DNA of 64,000 bases from Arthrobacter_E sp041360795 (GTDB lineage Bacteria; Actinomycetota; Actinomycetes; Actinomycetales; Micrococcaceae), in contig NZ_JBFUPW010000002.1 in assembly GCF_041360795.1 (NCBI RefSeq), forward strand, positions 186,001 to 250,000, read 5' to 3'. Below the pieces are notes generated by a model that made no database searches, was not told the DNA's origin, and saw only the letters and a program-made list of their open reading frames with translations. A program made the translations under genes and the position numbers. Shown here in pieces: positions 1 to 7,946 of the stretch (position 1 is the stretch's first letter; every line of letters starts with the position of its first letter).

Positions 1-307
1 CGGTGTGCAGTCCATGACCCATGCTCTCGCCGCGGAGTATGCTTCGGCGGGCATCCGCTTCACCGCGGTCCAGCCGGGCTCGATCTCCTCCGGCATGACC
101 GACGGCAGCGGCCAGAGCCGTCAGAGCGTGGGCCCCGGCCTTCCGGAGGACGCCGACATGCGCCTCTTCCTGAAGCTCTCCCCCGCACTCGGCGAGGGCT
201 TCGCGGGCCCCGAGACGGTGGCCGGCGTGGTCGCGATGCTCGCGAGCGAGGACGGCGCCTTCATCACGGGCACCGAGATCCGGATCGACGGCGGCACGCA
301 CTTCTGA
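1..307 (+). CDS. SDR family oxidoreductase (C-terminal fragment)
   Basis: C-terminal part of a short-chain dehydrogenase/reductase; the gene enters from the left edge, so the Rossmann nucleotide-binding motif and most of the catalytic core are not visible. What remains fits the family: the helix after the catalytic Tyr/Lys (SMTHALAAEYASAGIRF), the VQPGSI segment that corresponds to the PG motif, then ETVAGVVAMLASEDGAFITG and a terminal IRIDGGTHF, the usual C-terminal end of SDRs (GxxIxVDGG). It is presumably a cytoplasmic NAD(P)H-dependent oxidoreductase. The substrate cannot be told. It converges on the YibE/F gene, with a long hairpin between them. Confidence 0.85.
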   Translation, partial: GVQSMTHALAAEYASAGIRFTAVQPGSISSGMTDGSGQSRQSVGPGLPEDADMRLFLKLSPALGEGFAGPETVAGVVAMLASEDGAFITGTEIRIDGGTHF

Positions 308-342
308 GGCCCGCACCCTCCGCGAGGGCACGCCCCTCGGCC

Positions 343-401
343 TTGCGTGCTCAGTTGTTGCGGGTGTTCGTCGGAAACACCCGCAACAACTGAGCACGCA
401 A
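343..401. terminator. Long hairpin, family A copy 1
   Basis: Perfect inverted repeat with 26-nt arms (343-368 and 376-401) and a 7-nt loop, between two convergent genes. The arm contains GTGCTCAGTTGTTGCGGGTG, which is also the core of the hairpin at 32216-32274. There is no T-tract on either side. Its place between two convergent stops suggests a bidirectional transcription terminator. Confidence 0.75.
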
Positions 402-422
402 CAGGCCGGGCCGGTACGGGGG

Positions 423-1811
423 CTAGCCTTCCAGGGCGCGGCGTTCGCGGCGCGTGAGGGGCTGTTCGGCGTCGACGGCGTGGCGGTGCAGATTGGTCGC
501 CTTGACCACGAGCACCGCCACGAGCGTCGTGAGCGGGATGGCGAGGACCAGGCCGATCGAGCCGATCAAGGTGCGCACCACTTCCTCGGCCAGCTCGGCG
601 CTCGTCAGGGTGTCCAGGAACGGCCGTTCGTAGAGCATCACGATGATCAAAACCGGCAGCGCGGCGCCCGCATAGGCGAAGGCGATCGTGTAGACGGTGG
701 ACGCGATGTGGTCCCGCCCGATCCGCATGGCCGAGGCGAACAGCTTGGGCGCCGAGGTGCCGGGAGAGAATTCGTAGAGCTCCCAGACGGCGGACGCCTG
801 GGTGATGGTCACATCGTTGAGCGCGCCCAGGCTCGCCACGATGAGGCCGCACAGGATGACACTCGAGATCGAAATGGTCCCGCTCGTGTTGACCAGGGTG
901 GACGCCTCGTGGCTGCCGATGCCCAGGAGCTTGGCGGCATCGGTCGCCCACAGTGCCAGGCCGGCGGTGACGAGCAGACCGAAGATCGTGCCGAGGAGCG
1001 CGGTGGAGGTTCTGGCCGAGAAACCGTGGGCGAAGTACAGCACCGCGATCAGGATGGCCGTCGACGCCGTGAGCGCGAGCGGCATGGCGGGCTTGCCGTC
1101 CACGAGACCCGGCAACAGGAAGAACGCAAGCACCAGATACGCCACGCCCAGCCCGAGCAGGGCGCGGAAACCCCGCCAGCGCGCCACCAGGATCACCACG
1201 GCCGCGTACAGCACGGCGAGGATCGCGATGGGCGCCGAGCGGACGAAGTCCACGAACACATAGGCCGGCGCATGCCCGGCCGACGCCCCCTGCACCTGCG
1301 AAAGGTTCAGGTAGCGGATGCCGTCACCGGGGTGGACGGAATCCGAGGCGGACACCTCCGGGTTGAACACCACCTGGACCGGCGAACCGCCGGCGTCCGG
1401 CTGCGTCACCGCCCAGAAGCAGGACGTCAGACGGCTGGCGCCGGGGGTGGAGCCGCTTTGGCCGGAGCCCTGGGAAGGGCTCGGCGAGGGACTCTGTCCC
1501 GAGCCTCCCTGCCCTGAATCCTGCTGCGCATCGGGGGAATTCCCGGAGCAGGACGCCTTGGTGACGCTCATGACCTTGCCCGTGTCGAAGCTGACCCCGG
1601 GCGCCGTCGAATACGGCGAGCTCAGGCGCAGGTCCTCATGCTTGCCGGAAGGCCACAGGAGCACCATGCCCAGCACCGTGAGCAGGGCGACCGGCCCCAG
1701 GATGGCGGCCAGGATCCACCCGGCCCGCCGCCGTGCCGCCGCCGCTTCCGCGGACGGCGCCACGCCGTCGTCGTGCGAGTGGCCCCCGCCGTGTGAATGT
1801 CCGGCACCCAT
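423..1811 (-). CDS. YibE/F family membrane protein
   Basis: 462-residue polytopic membrane protein of the YibE/F family. The N-terminus is His/Gly-rich (GHSHGGGHSHDDG), followed by a first membrane segment near residues 30-52. An extracytoplasmic region of about 130 residues comes next and includes a Ser/Pro/Gly-rich low-complexity stretch and several cysteines. Seven or so further hydrophobic segments run from about residue 190 to 440. The conserved family motifs GALNDVTITQASAV and IGRDHIASTVYT are present. The role of this family is not established; transport has been suggested. It lies 30 nt downstream of the GNAT gene on the same strand and probably ends the glyS operon. The His-rich start could bind metal, which is inference only. 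Confidence 0.85.
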   Translation of the reverse strand: MGAGHSHGGGHSHDDGVAPSAEAAAARRRAGWILAAILGPVALLTVLGMVLLWPSGKHEDLRLSSPYSTAPGVSFDTGKVMSVTKASCSGNSPDAQQDSGQGGSGQSPSPSPSQGSGQSGSTPGASRLTSCFWAVTQPDAGGSPVQVVFNPEVSASDSVHPGDGIRYLNLSQVQGASAGHAPAYVFVDFVRSAPIAILAVLYAAVVILVARWRGFRALLGLGVAYLVLAFFLLPGLVDGKPAMPLALTASTAILIAVLYFAHGFSARTSTALLGTIFGLLVTAGLALWATDAAKLLGIGSHEASTLVNTSGTISISSVILCGLIVASLGALNDVTITQASAVWELYEFSPGTSAPKLFASAMRIGRDHIASTVYTIAFAYAGAALPVLIIVMLYERPFLDTLTSAELAEEVVRTLIGSIGLVLAIPLTTLVAVLVVKATNLHRHAVDAEQPLTRRERRALEG

Positions 1812-1841
1812 GGGTCCGCTCCGCTCCTGTCGGTTCCGCCG

Positions 1842-2849
1842 TTACTTGTCGCTGACCACCAGGACGTCCGCACCCAGCTGCCGGGCCCCGCCCGACTCCA
1901 GGAGGGGCTCGACGGCGGCGCGCAACGCCGTCATCGAATCGTCCACTTCCAGCACCACGGGGTGCTGGTAGGCGATGAGGGAGAGAAGGTCACGGACCGC
2001 TTCGGCCGCGTCCTCGGCGTCCAGGGCGGGGTCGTGGCCCAGGAACACGTCGGTGGCGCCCTCCTGGAGCTCCTCCCCCCTGCCCGGTGCCGCGTAACTG
2101 ATGGCGAAGGCGCGGATCTTCCCCTTGCGGGTGGGTGACACGGTGCTGCCGAACGCCGACTCCGGCTTGGCCCGGAGCACGATCGCGCCGTGGGCCCCGG
2201 AGAGGTCGTCGAGGAAGAGCCGCTGGACCGTGCCCAGGGACAGCTCGCCCGGGTCGTCCCAGGAGTGCACCTCCCGGTAGTAGCGGCCCACCACCTGCGT
2301 CAGCTCCACGGATCCCGTGGCGAGATCCATGATGATGTCGCTGCCCGCGTCCTCACCTTCCCCGTCGAACACGGGGAGCTTCAGCGCGCCCGCGGAGACC
2401 TCCACGAGGCGTGAGCGCTGGATGGGCTCGAGCCCGGCGGACGCCGCGAATCCGGCGCCGTCGGCGCCCACGGCGACCTTGGACCGGAGAGCCGTCACGC
2501 CCGACGGCGAGAGCTCGGCCTCACGGCGCAGCATCACCAGGAGGCTCGAACCGATGCCGTGTCCGCGGTGATCACGGGAGACCTCGATGTAGGACCAGAG
2601 CCGTTCGCTGTGCAGGGCGGTCTCGTAGACCACGCCCGCGGCGACCGGGATGGCGACACCGTCCACCACGTCCTCGGCCACGATGCACTGGCGCCACGGC
2701 TCACCGTTCGCGGTGTCTCCGTCGATGCTGCCCACGGACGGCGCGAAGGACGCCCGGAACTGCCCCGCCGCGGGGGAATCGGGATCCCCCCACAGCTGGA
2801 GCAGTTCCAGGTCGTCGCCTTCCCGCCAGGGACGGTACTGGATGGTCAT
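1842..2849 (-). CDS. GNAT family N-acetyltransferase (335 aa)
   Basis: Cytoplasmic acetyl-CoA-dependent acyltransferase of the GNAT superfamily. The acetyl-CoA loop is visible as SRDHRGHGIGSSLL near residues 90-105, inside a GNAT fold covering about residues 1-160. The C-terminal half (about 160-335) is a second GNAT-like module in size, but I see no clear second acetyl-CoA motif, so it may be a degenerate tandem domain. The ATG lies 1 nt upstream of the glyS stop, implying co-transcription and translational coupling with glycyl-tRNA synthetase. The substrate is unknown; the glyS linkage alone does not reveal it. Confidence 0.8.
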   Translation of the reverse strand: MTIQYRPWREGDDLELLQLWGDPDSPAAGQFRASFAPSVGSIDGDTANGEPWRQCIVAEDVVDGVAIPVAAGVVYETALHSERLWSYIEVSRDHRGHGIGSSLLVMLRREAELSPSGVTALRSKVAVGADGAGFAASAGLEPIQRSRLVEVSAGALKLPVFDGEGEDAGSDIIMDLATGSVELTQVVGRYYREVHSWDDPGELSLGTVQRLFLDDLSGAHGAIVLRAKPESAFGSTVSPTRKGKIRAFAISYAAPGRGEELQEGATDVFLGHDPALDAEDAAEAVRDLLSLIAYQHPVVLEVDDSMTALRAAVEPLLESGGARQLGADVLVVSDK

Positions 2850-2850
2850 G

Positions 2851-4236
2851 CTAGGCGCCCAGCAGCTTTCCGGCCAGGTAGGCCTCCAGCTGATCCAGGG
2901 AGACGCGCTCCTGGCTCATGGTGTCGCGTTCGCGGATGGTCACGGCGTTGTCCTCGAGGGTGTCGAAGTCGACGGTGATGCAGAACGGGGTGCCGATCTC
3001 GTCCTGGCGGCGGTAGCGGCGGCCGATCGCGCCCGCGTCGTCGAAGTCGATGTTCCAGTGCTTGCGCAGCTTGTCACCGAGTTCGCGGGCCAGCGGGGAG
3101 AGCTGCTCGTTGCGGGACAGCGGCAGCACTGCGGCCTTGACCGGAGCCAGGCGCGGGTCCAGCTTCAAGACGGTGCGCTTGTCCACGCCGCCCTTGGAGT
3201 TGGGGGCCTCGTCCTCGGTGTAGGCGTCGGCCAGGAAGGCCATCATGGAGCGGGTCAGGCCGAAGGACGGCTCGATCACGTACGGGACGTACCGCTCGCC
3301 GGAGGCCTGGTCGAAGTAGGAGAGGTCCTGCTTCGAGTGCTCGATGTGGTTCTTCAGGTCGAAGTCGGTGCGGTTGGCGACACCCATGAGCTCGCCCCAG
3401 CCGGAGCCGGCGAAGCCGAACTTGTACTCGATGTCGATGGTGCGGTCCGAGTAGTGCGCACGCTCGCCGTCCGGGACGTCGAAGCGGCGCATGTTCTCCG
3501 GGTCGATGCCCAGGTCAACGAACCAGTTCCAGCAGGCCTCGACCCATTCCTCGAACGCCGCCGGGGCGTCCGCCGGCGGGGTGAAGTACTCGATCTCCAT
3601 CTGCTCGAACTCGCGGGTGCGGAAGATGAAGTTGCCGGGGGTGATCTCGTTGCGGAACGCCTTGCCGACCTGGCCGATGCCGAACGGCGGCTTCTTGCGG
3701 GCCGCGGTCACCACATTGGCGAAGTTCACGAAGATGCCCTGGGCCGTCTCGGGGCGCAGGTAGTGCTTGCCGGACTCATCGTCGATGGGGCCGAGGTAGG
3801 TCTTCATGAGACCCGAGAAGTTCTGGGGCTCGGTCCACTCACCGCGGGTGCCGCAATCGGGGCACACGATGTCGTCCATGCCGTTCTCCGGGGCGCGGCC
3901 CTTCTTCGCCTCGTACGCCTCCAGGAGGTGGTCCTGGCGGTGGCGCTTGTGGCAGGAGAGGCACTCGACCAGCGGGTCGGTGAAGGTGGCGACGTGGCCG
4001 GAGGCCTCCCAGACCTTGGACGGGAGGATCACGGAGGAGTCCAGGCCGACCATGTCGGCGCGGCCGCGGACGAAGGTCTGCCACCACTGGCGCTTGATGT
4101 TCTCCTTGAGCTCGGCGCCGAGGGGGCCGTAGTCCCACGCGGAGCGCGATCCACCGTAGATCTCACCGGCCTGGAAAACGAATCCGCGCCGCTTGGCGAG
4201 GGAGATGACCGAATCGAGGGTGGACTTTGCTGCCAT
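2851..4236 (-). CDS. glyS: Glycyl-tRNA synthetase, single-chain (alpha2) type
   Basis: Class II aminoacyl-tRNA synthetase charging tRNA-Gly in the cytoplasm; 461 residues, the normal length of the homodimeric actinobacterial enzyme. The N-terminus MAAKSTLDSVISLAKRRGF leads into the family motif GSRSAWDYGPLG. A zinc-ribbon-like insertion with two CxxC pairs (CLSCHKR and CPDCGTR) follows, then class II motif 2 (FRNEITP, FRTREFEQMEIE) and motif 3 (GLTRSMMAF). The C-terminal anticodon-binding domain starts near residue 360 (RLAPVKAAVLPL). I start at the ATG at 4236, which has a GGAG Shine-Dalgarno; the frame stays open further upstream without family similarity. First gene of a probable operon with the GNAT and YibE/F genes. 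Confidence 0.97.
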   Translation of the reverse strand: MAAKSTLDSVISLAKRRGFVFQAGEIYGGSRSAWDYGPLGAELKENIKRQWWQTFVRGRADMVGLDSSVILPSKVWEASGHVATFTDPLVECLSCHKRHRQDHLLEAYEAKKGRAPENGMDDIVCPDCGTRGEWTEPQNFSGLMKTYLGPIDDESGKHYLRPETAQGIFVNFANVVTAARKKPPFGIGQVGKAFRNEITPGNFIFRTREFEQMEIEYFTPPADAPAAFEEWVEACWNWFVDLGIDPENMRRFDVPDGERAHYSDRTIDIEYKFGFAGSGWGELMGVANRTDFDLKNHIEHSKQDLSYFDQASGERYVPYVIEPSFGLTRSMMAFLADAYTEDEAPNSKGGVDKRTVLKLDPRLAPVKAAVLPLSRNEQLSPLARELGDKLRKHWNIDFDDAGAIGRRYRRQDEIGTPFCITVDFDTLEDNAVTIRERDTMSQERVSLDQLEAYLAGKLLGA

Positions 4237-4319
4237 ATGAACAACTCCAGGGAAAGCGGGCCGCTGGGTGCGGTCCGGGTGCGGATACTCGTGCCGGTCC
4301 CCCGCAGGGGACACACGTC

Positions 4320-5366
4320 TTAGCCTACCGGCAGCACGTACGTCGGGCTGAATGTCCCCACGCCGCCCACCGGGGTGAGATCACCGTCCGGGCCGGGGAC
4401 GAACACGCTCAGCCGGTGCCCTCGTTCCGCCGCGACGCACAGGTGCGGGGCGCCGTCGTCGTCGCGCGTCCAGGCCAGGTGACGGGGCCACGCGCCGCCG
4501 CAGGCAAGTGTCCGGAGCAGCCGCTCCTCCCCTTCTCCGCGCGCGACGACGGCGAGCGTGTCGCTCCCGCGCACGCCCACCACGAGTGCCCGCTCACCGG
4601 AGCCGGGGTGGCCGGTGATCTCGCTCGGATAGGCCTGCTCGTGACCGGGAGCCAACGCCACGGGCGCCCCGGCCAGGGTCCACGTGCCGTCCGCGGCACG
4701 GACCGCCCGGTGGAGTGCGGCGTCGAGTTCGCCGACGACCCAGAGCACCACCGCGCCGTCGGCGGCGGGCTCCTCCAGCAGCAGATGCCGCGGCCCGGTG
4801 CCGGGCGGGAGGTCCAGCCCGCCCACGAGTTCCGGGCCGTCCTCACCCAGGACGTACTCATCCACCCGGTCCCGGCCGAGGTCCGCCACGAGGAAGCGGT
4901 CCTCGCCCAGCGCGAGGGTCGAATGGGCGTGCGGGCCTTCCTGCCGGTCGGCCACGGGACCGGCGCCGACCTGCCCCGCGGCCACCTGCCCCACCGTCCA
5001 CAAGGGTTCAGCACCCCACGGCTCATCCAAAGGGAGACCGGACACGGTGCCCGAGCCGTAATTGGCCACGAGAAGGAGCCCGCCGGCCACACCGAGGTGG
5101 CACGGCGACGATCCGCCGCTGCTCACCCGGGCTTTGACCACGAGGGTCTCCGGGTCCAGCTCGACCACCTGACCGGCGTCGAGCTCCTCCACGGCGAAGA
5201 GGCGGCCGCCCGGTCCGCGCAGCAGGAACGACGGGTTGCGCACGCCGGAGCTCGTGGCCAGCACCGTCAGCTCCCCTGCCGCCGGGTCCACCGACACGCG
5301 CTGCACCCCCTGGCCACGCCCGGAACCGTCCTCGGTGTAGCTGCCGAGATAGAGAGGGATGGTCAT
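4320..5366 (-). CDS. Lactonase family protein (6-phosphogluconolactonase-like beta-propeller)
   Basis: 348-residue protein of the seven-bladed beta-propeller lactonase family (YbhE/Pgl-like). Typical blade features are the opening LYLGSYTEDG, the VRNPSFL and FAVEEL segments, SSPCHLGVAGGLLLVANYGSG, and a late HLAWTRDDDG. In this family a cytoplasmic 6-phosphogluconolactonase activity is known for some members; for this one the substrate is inferred. The start has a strong GGAGGA Shine-Dalgarno. It is divergent from the S4-domain gene, 32 nt away, so the two must share a very compact promoter region. Confidence 0.85.
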   Translation of the reverse strand: MTIPLYLGSYTEDGSGRGQGVQRVSVDPAAGELTVLATSSGVRNPSFLLRGPGGRLFAVEELDAGQVVELDPETLVVKARVSSGGSSPCHLGVAGGLLLVANYGSGTVSGLPLDEPWGAEPLWTVGQVAAGQVGAGPVADRQEGPHAHSTLALGEDRFLVADLGRDRVDEYVLGEDGPELVGGLDLPPGTGPRHLLLEEPAADGAVVLWVVGELDAALHRAVRAADGTWTLAGAPVALAPGHEQAYPSEITGHPGSGERALVVGVRGSDTLAVVARGEGEERLLRTLACGGAWPRHLAWTRDDDGAPHLCVAAERGHRLSVFVPGPDGDLTPVGGVGTFSPTYVLPVG

Positions 5367-5398
5367 GGTTCCTCCGTGGGGTAGGGCATCATGGGGTT

Positions 5399-5638
5399 AT
5401 GACTTCTCCTGAGCCGGACGGCATCGACACCATCGAGATCCGGGATTCGATGATCCGCCTGGGTCAGCTTCTCAAGCTCTCCTCCCTCGCCGACGACGGC
5501 GTGGAGGCGACCGAGCTGATCAAGAACGGGCTGGTCAAGGTCAACGGCGATATCGAGGACCGCCGGGGCCGTCAGCTGACGACGGGCGACGTGGTGACGG
5601 TCAACGGTCAGAGCGTCCGCGTCATCGCTGCGGGCTGA
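5399..5638 (+). CDS. Small S4-domain RNA-binding protein
   Basis: 79-residue protein that is almost entirely one S4 domain (about residues 15-75): IRLGQLLKLSSLADDGVEATELIKNGLVKVNG followed by EDRRGRQLTTGDVVTV. This is the YbcJ/RlbA-like stand-alone S4 type, expected to bind structured RNA such as rRNA or tRNA in the cytoplasm. Its last 17 nt overlap the 3' end of the convergent esterase gene. Confidence 0.85.
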   Translation: MTSPEPDGIDTIEIRDSMIRLGQLLKLSSLADDGVEATELIKNGLVKVNGDIEDRRGRQLTTGDVVTVNGQSVRVIAAG

Positions 5639-6278
5639 GCACCTCGAAGCCGAGGAACTCGGCGACATGCCCCACTTCCTGAGGGCTGATGCCGTGCCAC
5701 ACGCCGCTGTACTGCACCTTGGTGGCGCGGGCCTTGCCGAGCAGCCAGGCCGCGGTGAAGTCGATCCGGTCGCGTGGGATCACGGGATCCTGCGGGTCTC
5801 GGCCCCAGAAGAACGGCGTGCTGCCGTCGAGCTCCGCGTCCCGGAACCAGTCGGCGCCACCCTCCACGGCGAATCCTGAGAGCCCCACGATCGCCGCGAA
5901 GTCCCGCGGGCGCCTGCGCCACATGCTGGTGGCCATCGCCATGCCCATGGAGAACCCGAGCAGGCTCACGGAGCTGAACTCCTCGCGCACGCCGTCCAGC
6001 CAGTCGAGCACGTAATCGGTCGCGGCTTTCACGGCGTCGAAGGAGTAGTCGAGGGAACCGGTGAGCGGGAACCAGGTGAAGCCCGGACCCATCGTCAGGG
6101 GCGCACGCACGCTCGCGACCACGAATTCTTCGGGGAGCTGATCCGCCAGGCCGAACAGATCGGCTTCGTTGGCGCCGTAGCCGTGCAGGAGGACCAGGAG
6201 GGGCCGTCCCTGCCGCTGATCTTCGGGGACGGACCAGAGGACCGTGGGTTCGGGGAAGGCGGGGGCGTCAAGACTCAT
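5622..6278 (-). CDS. Alpha/beta hydrolase (phospholipase/carboxylesterase type)
   Basis: 218-residue cytoplasmic serine hydrolase of the alpha/beta fold. The oxyanion segment LLVLLHGYGANEADLF is at residues 28-42. The nucleophile elbow GFSMG places the catalytic serine at S110, followed by the likely acid in DPVIPRDR and the likely base in VWHGISPQEV near the C-terminus. Size and motif order match the carboxylesterase/phospholipase (YpfH/Est) group, which cleaves short-chain esters. No signal peptide is visible. The stop codon lies inside the 3' end of the convergent S4 gene. Confidence 0.87.
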   Translation of the reverse strand: MSLDAPAFPEPTVLWSVPEDQRQGRPLLVLLHGYGANEADLFGLADQLPEEFVVASVRAPLTMGPGFTWFPLTGSLDYSFDAVKAATDYVLDWLDGVREEFSSVSLLGFSMGMAMATSMWRRRPRDFAAIVGLSGFAVEGGADWFRDAELDGSTPFFWGRDPQDPVIPRDRIDFTAAWLLGKARATKVQYSGVWHGISPQEVGHVAEFLGFEVLSPQR

Positions 6279-6371
6279 GGCTCGTATTCTGCCATCACGT
6301 CCTGATCGGCCCCGCCGAAGAGGACGGCGCGTTCCGGAAGCTACGGTGGCGTAACCGGGCCACGCAGGGGC

Positions 6372-7247
6372 ATGATGGGAAGAATGAGCGACTCCTCTCA
6401 GTTATCTTCAGGGCCAGTATTTCCCGCGCCGGCTTCCTCTCCTCAGGCCCAGGAGCCGGGCGACGGCGGCCACCCGTGGTCCCGGTACGTGGCCCTCGGC
6501 GACTCCTTCACGGAGGGCATCGGCGATCCGGAGCCTGCGAGCCCGGGCGGCCACCGTGGCTGGGCGGACCGCGTGGCGGAGGAACTGAGCGCCGGACATC
6601 CGGACTTCGCGTACGCCAACCTCGCCATCCGCGGCCGTCTCCTGCAGCAGATCATCGATGAGCAGGTGGACCCCTGCCTGGACCTCAAGCCCGATCTGAT
6701 CACCATCTCCGCCGGCGGCAACGACCTCATCCGCCCGGGCGGCGATCCCGACGCCCTCGCCAACACGCTGGACGCCGCCGTCGGCCGTCTCGCCTCCGAG
6801 GGCGCCACGGTGGTGCTGTTCAACGGCCCGGACACGGTGTCGACCGTGCTGAGCCCGCTCCGCGGCAAGGTGGCCATCTACAACGAGAACCTGCGCACCG
6901 TGGCCGCGCGCCATGACGCCGTGATCGCGGACATGTGGTCGCTGCGGCAGCTCGCCGGCTCGCAGTACTGGGACCAGGACCGCCTGCACTTCTCGCCGCT
7001 CGGCCACCACACCATCGCCACGATGGTCCTGGACGCCCTGAACGTCCAGCACAATCTGGAACCGCTGTCCCCGAAGCCGATGCCGGAGAAGACCTGGCGC
7101 ACCGCGCGCACCGAGGACTTCCTGTGGGCCCGCGAGCACCTGTTCCCCTGGGTCCTGCGCCGGCTGCGGCACCAGTCGTCGGGCGATGGCATTCAGCCCA
7201 AGCGTCCCGTGGCGGGACCGGTGTTCCTGCCGGGTCAGGAGCTCTGA
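6372..7247 (+). CDS. SGNH/GDSL hydrolase family protein
   Basis: 291-residue (from the first ATG) esterase/lipase of the SGNH hydrolase fold. Block I is ALGDSFTEG with the nucleophilic serine at S45. Block II is the LAIRGRLL region, block III is AGGNDLIRPGGD (the GxND oxyanion motif), and block V is DRLHFSPLGH carrying the Asp and His of the triad. An N-terminal stretch of about 35 residues rich in Ser/Pro/Gln precedes the fold. No signal peptide is evident, so it is probably cytoplasmic. Three in-frame ATGs (6372, 6375, 6384) leave the exact start uncertain. Its stop is 1 nt from the stop of the convergent membrane protein. Confidence 0.87.
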   Translation: MMGRMSDSSQLSSGPVFPAPASSPQAQEPGDGGHPWSRYVALGDSFTEGIGDPEPASPGGHRGWADRVAEELSAGHPDFAYANLAIRGRLLQQIIDEQVDPCLDLKPDLITISAGGNDLIRPGGDPDALANTLDAAVGRLASEGATVVLFNGPDTVSTVLSPLRGKVAIYNENLRTVAARHDAVIADMWSLRQLAGSQYWDQDRLHFSPLGHHTIATMVLDALNVQHNLEPLSPKPMPEKTWRTARTEDFLWAREHLFPWVLRRLRHQSSGDGIQPKRPVAGPVFLPGQEL

Positions 7248-7248
7248 C

Positions 7249-7794
7249 TCAGGACGCGTCCGGGGCCCGATCCTGGTATTGATCGTCCAGGTCCTGGTCC
7301 TGGTCCCGGGGCGCGCCCGGCTTCCGGAACGCGGTCCTCATGTGATCGCTCGTGAGGAAGTCGGCGATGCCGATCATGATGAGGCTGAACACGATCTGCT
7401 CGGTCACCATCCACAGCGGATACAGTCCGGGGATCGCGGCCATGACGAGCGTGACCACGGGGAAGATCTGCGCGAAGAGCCGGAGCCGCTGGTAAGCCCA
7501 GTACCAGCCCTTGGTCGCGCGCCACGCGAAGTAGAACAGGGTGGCCGTCATCCCGACGACCACCACGGTGCGCATCCAGACGGCGAACGGCACCGGCTCG
7601 CCGCTGCTCGACAGCACCAGCGCGACGACGACGGCCCCCACTCCCAGCACGAGCTCCAGCGCCAGGAGCCACAGCACCCACGTGAAGGCTCGCCGTGTCT
7701 TCGGATGGATCAGCTGCCGCTCCCCGATGCGGACGCCGGACTGGCGGCCTCCGGCGATGCGGTCGAGTCGGAGCAACAGGTTTTCCAGGGCCAT
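7249..7794 (-). CDS. Conserved hypothetical membrane protein
   Basis: 181-residue protein that I do not recognise as a named family. After a basic N-terminal cytoplasmic stretch (about residues 1-35) there are four likely membrane segments: about 36-62 (WVLWLLALELVLGVGAVVVA), 70-92, 108-128 and 132-147. The C-terminal tail is charged and rich in Asp/Gln. It converges on the SGNH hydrolase gene and has metX upstream on the same strand, separated from it by a long hairpin, so it is likely transcribed on its own. Confidence 0.7.
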   Translation of the reverse strand: MALENLLLRLDRIAGGRQSGVRIGERQLIHPKTRRAFTWVLWLLALELVLGVGAVVVALVLSSSGEPVPFAVWMRTVVVVGMTATLFYFAWRATKGWYWAYQRLRLFAQIFPVVTLVMAAIPGLYPLWMVTEQIVFSLIMIGIADFLTSDHMRTAFRKPGAPRDQDQDLDDQYQDRAPDAS

Positions 7795-7832
7795 GACGGG
7801 ATTATCCCATCCGGACCTGCGGAGACCCCCTT

Positions 7833-7904
7833 CATCGACTGCTCCATAGGATGTCGTTTTCCCCGGATTTCGGGACGGAACGACATCCTATGGAGCAGTC
7901 GATG
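7833..7904. terminator. Long hairpin, family B copy 1
   Basis: Perfect 26-nt arms (7833-7858 and 7879-7904) around a 20-nt loop. The arm begins CATCGACTGCTCCATAGGAT and the loop reads TTCCCCGGATTTCGGG. The same arm and loop, with one compensated base-pair change, recur at 26867-26938. It lies about 40 nt beyond the metX stop (minus strand), where it would act as a terminator. Confidence 0.75.
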
Positions 7905-7946
7905 GGTTATGCAGGGCGGGTTGGGGCGGGCGGAGGTAGGCCCGCC

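Noticed and set aside
2650..4323. 557-codon open frame antisense to glyS
   Set aside because: Codon-position shadow in GC-rich DNA: repetitive Val/Gly/Asp/Leu composition, no domain, and it fully overlaps a certain essential gene.
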